Positions 11,945 through 15,870 of a DNA stretch of 15,870 bases are shown here, piece after piece. Origin of the DNA: an uncultured Collinsella sp. (lineage in GTDB: Bacteria; Actinomycetota; Coriobacteriia; Coriobacteriales; Coriobacteriaceae). The stretch's first letter is position 1. Each line of letters opens with the position of its first letter. Under the pieces are notes generated by a model. That model was not told where the DNA came from. It saw only the letters and a program-made list of their open reading frames with translations, and ran no database searches. The DNA is taken from positions 1 to 15,870 of the forward strand of contig CAUASQ010000024.1 of NCBI GenBank assembly GCA_958431945.1, in the 5' to 3' direction. The translations under genes and the position numbers were made by a program.

Positions 11945-13303
11945 ATGGCAGCAACTGAGCAGCTGTTCAACGTTCGTGAGCGCAAGCGCTTTGAACGTCA
12001 CGACATTTGGGAGCGCATTGCCGAGAACGGCACGATTTCTGCCGCCGTCATGGTGATCGCCGCCATCGCCGCCGTCATCTGCGCCAATACCGATGCCTAC
12101 GAGGCCATCCATCACTTTTTGGAGACCCCGCTGTATGTGGGTCTGGGCAACCTTACGGCTGGTCTCACCGTTGAGCTTTTCGTCAACGACTTCCTCATGG
12201 CGATTTTCTTTTTGTTGGTGGGCATTGAGCTTAAGTACGAGATGACGGTCGGCGAGCTCAAGAATCCGCGTCAGGCCATGCTTCCCATGCTGGCGGCCGT
12301 GGGCGGCGTCGTCGTTCCCGCCTGCATCTATCTGATCTTTAACCATGCCGGCGCGCACAACGGCTGGGCCATTCCCATGGCAACCGATATTGCCTTTGCG
12401 CTGGGCGTGCTGTCGCTTTTGGGCAACCGCGTGCCCAACGGCGTGCGCGTGTTCTTCTCGACGCTCGCCATCGCCGACGATCTGATTTCCATCGCCGCCA
12501 TCGCCATTTTCTACGGTCAGAGCCCCAATCCGTTTTGGTTGGGCGCCGCCGCGCTTGTGACCTGCGCGCTCGTGTGGCTCAACAAGACGCAGCATTACCG
12601 TCTTGCCCCGTATTCGGTACTGGGTCTGCTGTTGTGGTTCTGCATGTTTAAGAGCGGCGTACACGCCACGCTCGCCGGCGTCATCTTGGCCTTTACCATT
12701 CCGGCCAAGTGCGGCGTCAAGCTCGATAGCCTCACCGATTGGTTGGGCGAGTGCCTGCCGCTGCTTGATGACCGCTACGACGACGAGGCACACATCCTGG
12801 GCCAGCATGACTTTACCGTCTCGACCACCAGGGTCGAGCGCGTCATGCACCGCGTGACCCCGCCGCTCATCCGCATGGAGCGTCTGATCTCCACGCCGGT
12901 CAACTTTGTGATTCTGCCGATCTTTGCGTTCGTGAACGCACAGGTTCGCCTAGTGGGTGTGGATATGAGCACGCTGCTCACCGACCCGGTGACGCTCGGC
13001 GTGTACTTTGGCATGCTGCTGGGCAAGCCGATCGGCATCTTTGGCATGACGTTTGCCCTGGTTAAGTTTAGGGTCTGCGAGCTGCCGCATAACGTTAACT
13101 GGCACATGATTGCCGGTGTGGGCATTCTGGGCGGCATCGGCTTCACCATGTCGATCCTCATCAGCGGCCTTGCCTTCCCGACGGCCCAGTTTGAGGTTCT
13201 GGCTGCCAAGGCCGCCATCCTTGCCGGTTCGGTCACCGCTGCCGTGCTCGGTATGATCTACATGAGCGTGGTCTGCAAACACCCCGCGCCCAAGGACGAG
13301 TAA
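11945..13303 (+). CDS. nhaA: NhaA-type Na+/H+ antiporter
   Basis: This 452-residue inner-membrane antiporter exports Na+ (or Li+) in exchange for protons and serves pH and salt homeostasis. About 12 hydrophobic segments are visible. Key residues match the family: D148 in MATDIAFALG (D133 in E. coli), the ion-binding pair D178-D179 in LAIADDL (D163/D164) and K361 in GKPIGI (K300). NDFLMAIFFLLVGIELKYE (81-99) is the typical N-terminal signature. It is longer than E. coli NhaA (388) because of a longer cytoplasmic N-terminus and a charged loop (about 255-305), as in other actinobacterial forms I recall. AAAGGAG lies seven bases before the ATG. Expression may depend on the leader hairpin. Confidence 0.95.
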   Translation: MAATEQLFNVRERKRFERHDIWERIAENGTISAAVMVIAAIAAVICANTDAYEAIHHFLETPLYVGLGNLTAGLTVELFVNDFLMAIFFLLVGIELKYEMTVGELKNPRQAMLPMLAAVGGVVVPACIYLIFNHAGAHNGWAIPMATDIAFALGVLSLLGNRVPNGVRVFFSTLAIADDLISIAAIAIFYGQSPNPFWLGAAALVTCALVWLNKTQHYRLAPYSVLGLLLWFCMFKSGVHATLAGVILAFTIPAKCGVKLDSLTDWLGECLPLLDDRYDDEAHILGQHDFTVSTTRVERVMHRVTPPLIRMERLISTPVNFVILPIFAFVNAQVRLVGVDMSTLLTDPVTLGVYFGMLLGKPIGIFGMTFALVKFRVCELPHNVNWHMIAGVGILGGIGFTMSILISGLAFPTAQFEVLAAKAAILAGSVTAAVLGMIYMSVVCKHPAPKDE

Positions 13304-13320
13304 GAGCACATACAAGTTTG

Positions 13321-13358
13321 AAAACGCCGCCTGTGAACACCATCACAAGCGGCGTTTT
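13321..13358. terminator. bidirectional terminator between nhaA and the small minus-strand gene
   Basis: AAAACGCCGC (13321-13330) pairs perfectly with GCGGCGTTTT (13349-13358), extended by TGTG/CACA inside. A-run before and T-run after suit both nhaA and the convergent gene ending at 13390. Confidence 0.85.
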
Positions 13359-13386
13359 AGTCATTGGGGACGTTCTTAAACGACTA
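13358..13386. repeat. possible REP-like fragment
   Basis: TAGTC (13358-13362) pairs with GACTA (13382-13386), enclosing ATTGGGGACGTT and a CGTT/AACG hairpin. The GGGGAC stretch recalls the other hairpin repeats here, but no second copy is in the window. It may be a degraded repeat. Confidence 0.3.
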
Positions 13387-13389
13387 GGT

Positions 13390-13644
13390 TTATTCCACCG
13401 TTCCGTAGACGGCGCCCCAGCCGTGGGCGGCAAGGGCGGAGTTGAGCTGGTCGCAAAGCGATTGGCGGTCGTAGTAGCCGGGCGGCAATAGGTTCACGAT
13501 TTCCATGAGATCGGGCGCCAGGTCCAAGATCTCGGCCTGTATGATGAGATCCAGGCGGTCGATGGCGCGGCGGTCGTAAAACAGCCCGTCGACCAGGCGC
13601 TGCAGGTCGCCGAATTCCTCGGCCTGGAACGATCCGTATTCCAT
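13390..13644 (-). CDS. small acidic protein of unknown function
   Basis: This 84-residue protein is not recognised. It starts MEYGSFQAEEFGDL, has no signal peptide, membrane segment or cysteine-metal motif, and looks mostly helical with many acidic residues (IDRLDLIIQAEILDLAPDL). It ends with a LLPPGYYDRQSLCDQLNSAL-like segment and HGWGAVYGTVE. The start at 13644 is chosen for AAGGAGG about five bases upstream; a longer frame reaches ATG 13695 without a comparable site. A clean ribosome binding site and a shared downstream terminator argue that it is real. It is divergent from the aminotransferase gene and convergent with nhaA. Confidence 0.7.
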   Translation of the reverse strand: MEYGSFQAEEFGDLQRLVDGLFYDRRAIDRLDLIIQAEILDLAPDLMEIVNLLPPGYYDRQSLCDQLNSALAAHGWGAVYGTVE

Positions 13645-13746
13645 AGTGCCTCCTTGGGCGCCCCACGCCGGCATGCGCGGCGATTCATAATTCATTGCGA
13701 TGAACTTAATCTATCACGGCTTCATGCCGTTGCGGCGGTGGCGGTC

Positions 13747-13752
13747 TATACT
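13747..13752 (+). promoter_or_regulatory. candidate -10 of the aminotransferase promoter
   Basis: A TATACT hexamer lies 41 bases before the start codon at 13794. No good -35 is found at the usual distance (TTCATG at 13721 is too far, TTGCGG at 13730 too near). Confidence 0.45.
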
Positions 13753-13793
13753 TAGACGAACTGCAACGTCCCGCTTCGCGAAAGGTCGCACCC

Positions 13794-15098
13794 ATGCAGA
13801 CGATCTACCAGAAGATGGAAACCACCGAACTCGATGCCGCCATCGAGGCGCTCAAAGCCGAGGTCGCCGAGGTCAAGGCCAAGGGCCTGGCGCTCGACAT
13901 GGCCCGCGGCAAGCCGTCGCCCTCCCAGGTGGACATCTCTCGACCCATGCTCGATATCCTCAATGCGGATGCCGATCTGCACGACGGCAACGTCGACTGC
14001 TCAAACTACGGTTGCTTTGAGGGCATTCCCTCGGCACGCAAGCTGGCGGGGGAGTTCCTGGGTTGCCCTGCCGAGCAGACGCTCGTACTGGGTTCGTCGA
14101 GCCTTCTGATCGAGCACGATATCGCCGGCATGTTTTGGCGCTGCGGTTCGTGCGGCAGCGAGCCTTGGGAGGCTTACGAGGCCGCGCACGACGGCAAGAA
14201 AGTCAAGTTCCTGTGCCCTGTTCCCGGCTACGACCGTCACTTTGGCATCACCGCCGACCTGGGTATCGAGAATGTCCCCGTCGCGATGACCGACAACGGC
14301 CCCGACATGGACGAGGTCGAGCGTCTGGTTGCCGCCGACGACTCCATCAAGGGCATCTGGTGCGTGCCCAAGTATTCCAACCCCACGGGCATCACCTTTA
14401 GCGAGGACACCGTGCGTCGCCTGGTCGAGATGCCCACGGCCGCACCCGATTTCCGCATCTTCTGGGACAACGCCTACTGCGTGCACGACCTGTACGACGA
14501 GACCGACGAGCTCGCAAACATCTTCGACCTCGCTCGCGCGGCGGGCACCGAGGACCGCGTGGTGGCATTCGCCTCGACGTCCAAGATCACCTTCCCGGGT
14601 GCCGGTATCGGCTTTATCGGTGCGAGCCCCGCGGTTATCGCGGAGTTCTCCAAGCGCCTGAAGGCCGGCCTCATCAGTGCCGACAAGCTCAACCAGCTGC
14701 GTCACGTGCGCTTCCTTCCCACCATCGAGGCGGTCAAGGAGCACATGAAAAAGCATGCCGAGTTCCTGCGCCCGCGCTTTGAGGCTGTCGAGCGCAAGCT
14801 CACCGAGGGCTTGGGCGATACTGGTTGCGCTACCTGGACGCACCCCCGCGGCGGCTACTTTGTGAGCTTCGATGGTCCCGAGGGCTCGGCCCAAAAGGTC
14901 GCCGCGCTTTGTGCCGACCTGGGCGTCAAGCTCACGCCGGCCGGTGCTACCTGGCCCTATGGCAAGGATCCGCGCGATACCAACATCCGCATCGCGCCGA
15001 GCTATCCCACGGTCGAGGACCTGGAGGCCGCGCTCGATGTGCTGGTGCTGGCCGTCAAGCTCGTCGCTGCCGAGCTTGCGCGTGCCGAGCGCGCCTAA
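13794..15098 (+). CDS. PLP-dependent aminotransferase class I, aspartate aminotransferase-like (PF12897-like group)
   Basis: This 434-residue cytoplasmic fold-type I aminotransferase probably uses aspartate or a related amino acid with 2-oxoglutarate. The PLP lysine is K264 in ASTSKITFPGAG. Other cofactor residues are N196 in SNPTG, D225 and Y228 in WDNAY; SNYGCFEGIPSAR (70-82) is a typical substrate-side segment and NIRIAPSYP near the C-terminus carries the carboxylate-binding arginine. Length and order suit the bacterial subgroup once labelled MocR-like aminotransferase and shown in Corynebacterium to be aspartate aminotransferase; it lacks the DNA-binding domain of true MocR regulators. 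AAAGG lies about nine bases before the ATG. The exact substrate is inferred. Confidence 0.9.
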   Translation: MQTIYQKMETTELDAAIEALKAEVAEVKAKGLALDMARGKPSPSQVDISRPMLDILNADADLHDGNVDCSNYGCFEGIPSARKLAGEFLGCPAEQTLVLGSSSLLIEHDIAGMFWRCGSCGSEPWEAYEAAHDGKKVKFLCPVPGYDRHFGITADLGIENVPVAMTDNGPDMDEVERLVAADDSIKGIWCVPKYSNPTGITFSEDTVRRLVEMPTAAPDFRIFWDNAYCVHDLYDETDELANIFDLARAAGTEDRVVAFASTSKITFPGAGIGFIGASPAVIAEFSKRLKAGLISADKLNQLRHVRFLPTIEAVKEHMKKHAEFLRPRFEAVERKLTEGLGDTGCATWTHPRGGYFVSFDGPEGSAQKVAALCADLGVKLTPAGATWPYGKDPRDTNIRIAPSYPTVEDLEAALDVLVLAVKLVAAELARAERA

Positions 15099-15149
15099 CG
15101 CGCGGCTTCCCGTACTATCCGCACTTTCGATACGTAAAGGAGCGTATAC

Positions 15150-15464
15150 ATGGATTTGGGTATTTCCACCAACCCCACGCCAGAGCTCTACACCATTAAG
15201 GTAACCGGCGAGATCGATATCTCTAACGCCGATAGCCTGCGCAATGCCATCGACCTGGCGCTCGAGCAGCCCACTGAGGCCGTTGAGCTCGATTTTGCCC
15301 AGGTGAGCTACATCGATTCGACGGGCATTGGCGTGCTCGTGGGCGCCGCGCACCACGCGGTCGACCACGGCAAGCGCTTTAGCTGCACCAATGTGCAGCC
15401 CCCGGTGATGCGCGTGGTCCAGCTGTTGGGTGTCGACCAGGAGATTTCGATCACCGCTGCATAA
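15150..15464 (+). CDS. STAS-domain protein, anti-sigma factor antagonist-like
   Basis: This 104-residue single-domain protein is of the SpoIIAA/RsbV type. YTIKVTGEIDISNADSLRNAI (14-34) and the loop YIDSTGIGVL (54-63) are typical; S57 is the serine phosphorylated by an anti-sigma kinase in relatives. Such proteins free a sigma factor by binding its anti-sigma kinase when unphosphorylated. AAAGGAG lies seven to eight bases before the ATG. No anti-sigma kinase, phosphatase or sigma factor gene is next to it in the window, so the partner must be elsewhere. The gap to the aminotransferase gene is 51 bases, so co-transcription is possible. Confidence 0.9.
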   Translation: MDLGISTNPTPELYTIKVTGEIDISNADSLRNAIDLALEQPTEAVELDFAQVSYIDSTGIGVLVGAAHHAVDHGKRFSCTNVQPPVMRVVQLLGVDQEISITAA

Positions 15465-15508
15465 TCTTTGCCCCCAAAAGGGCGTGCCGTTTGGCATATG
15501 TTTGTGAT

Positions 15509-15542
15509 GCGCTCGGACGTTTTGGCGTCCGGGCGCTATACT
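15509..15542 (+). promoter_or_regulatory. hairpin abutting the -10 of the Tat gene promoter
   Basis: Positions 15509-15519 pair with 15526-15536 (11 pairs including one G-T) around TTTTGG. A TATACT -10 follows at once (15537-15542). The palindrome occupies the spacer and thus either ends the STAS transcript (without T-tract) or is a protein-binding operator. No clear -35 is visible. Confidence 0.45.
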
Positions 15543-15617
15543 TGACCGAATGAATAGACGAGTTCCGGCCGAATGGCGCGGTGCGGGCTCGACTCACATC
15601 GAGCCTTGGAGGTATGT

Positions 15618-15870
15618 GTGTTTGGTATTGGAGAGGGTGAGCTCGCGATCATCGTGGTCTTCGGCTTTTTGCTGTTTGGCCCGGATAAGCTCCCGCAGAT
15701 GGGCCGCACAATCGGCCGTGCCATCCGTCAGTTCCGCGAGACGCAGGAAAAGATGACGGCCGTTGTTCAGTCCGAGATTATCGATCCGGTAAGTGAGGCC
15801 GCTTCGGCACCGGTCAAGCCCAAGAAGACTGCCGTCGATGACGATTCCGATGCGGACGAGGATGCCGCCG
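15618..15870 (+). CDS. twin-arginine translocase TatA/TatB-family subunit (3' end outside the window)
   Basis: The visible 84 codons start at GTG 15618 with GGAGG five bases upstream; no in-frame ATG fits. The protein reads VFGIGEGELAIIV, one membrane helix (about 7-20), the hinge LFGPDKLPQMGR (19-30), an amphipathic helix (GRTIGRAIRQFRETQEKM) and a charged Pro/Lys/Asp-rich tail. This is the TatA/TatB/Hcf106 plan for export of folded proteins across the membrane. A Glu in the first residues is more TatB-like, while actinobacterial genomes often label such genes tatA; the two are not separable here. The frame is still open at the window end. Confidence 0.85.
   Translation, partial: MFGIGEGELAIIVVFGFLLFGPDKLPQMGRTIGRAIRQFRETQEKMTAVVQSEIIDPVSEAASAPVKPKKTAVDDDSDADEDAA

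Overview
The window is GC-rich (roughly 60 to 65 % by eye). It has Actinobacterial-looking proteins, small gaps, strong GC hairpin terminators and short mobile-looking repeats that I associate from memory with Collinsella and other Coriobacteriia. Supporting this are a family II (Mn-dependent) pyrophosphatase, a cellobiose-type PTS with ROK kinase, a PcrA with Ala/Pro-rich additions and a long NhaA. The genus is an inference; no rRNA or other marker gene is present.

Layout. (1) 1-356: possible end of an upstream gene, a strong terminator, one hairpin repeat and the pcrA promoter. (2) 357-3257: pcrA/uvrD DNA helicase. (3) 3258-3691: a gene-free convergent gap with two large related palindromic elements in opposite orientation, separated by a terminator hairpin. 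(4) 3692-5418, minus strand: manA and a GntR/UTRA regulator. (5) 5722-9393, plus strand: GH1 6-phospho-beta-glucosidase, then PTS EIIC, EIIB and EIIA of the lactose/cellobiose family, followed at 9635 by a ROK sugar kinase. (6) 10755-11678: Mn-dependent inorganic pyrophosphatase. (7) 11945-13303: NhaA antiporter behind a structured leader. (8) 13390-13644, minus: small protein of unknown function. (9) 13794-15098: PLP-dependent aminotransferase. (10) 15150-15464: lone STAS anti-anti-sigma-like protein. (11) 15618 to the window end: TatA/TatB-type translocase subunit, cut by the window edge.

The central block reads as one sugar-use module. EIIA, EIIB and EIIC import and phosphorylate a beta-glucoside. 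The GH1 enzyme splits it into a 6-phosphosugar and a free sugar. The ROK kinase can phosphorylate the free glucose. ManA links mannose-6-P to fructose-6-P. The divergent GntR/UTRA protein is the obvious local regulator, probably sensing a phosphosugar. The remaining genes are housekeeping genes with their own promoters and terminators.

The least ordinary material is between genes. There are two palindromic elements (about 105 and 128 nt) with a shared core but unrelated, self-complementary outer arms; two short hairpin repeat families, each present twice; hairpins at several cistron junctions of the PTS operon; and a terminator-like hairpin just upstream of the nhaA ribosome binding site.
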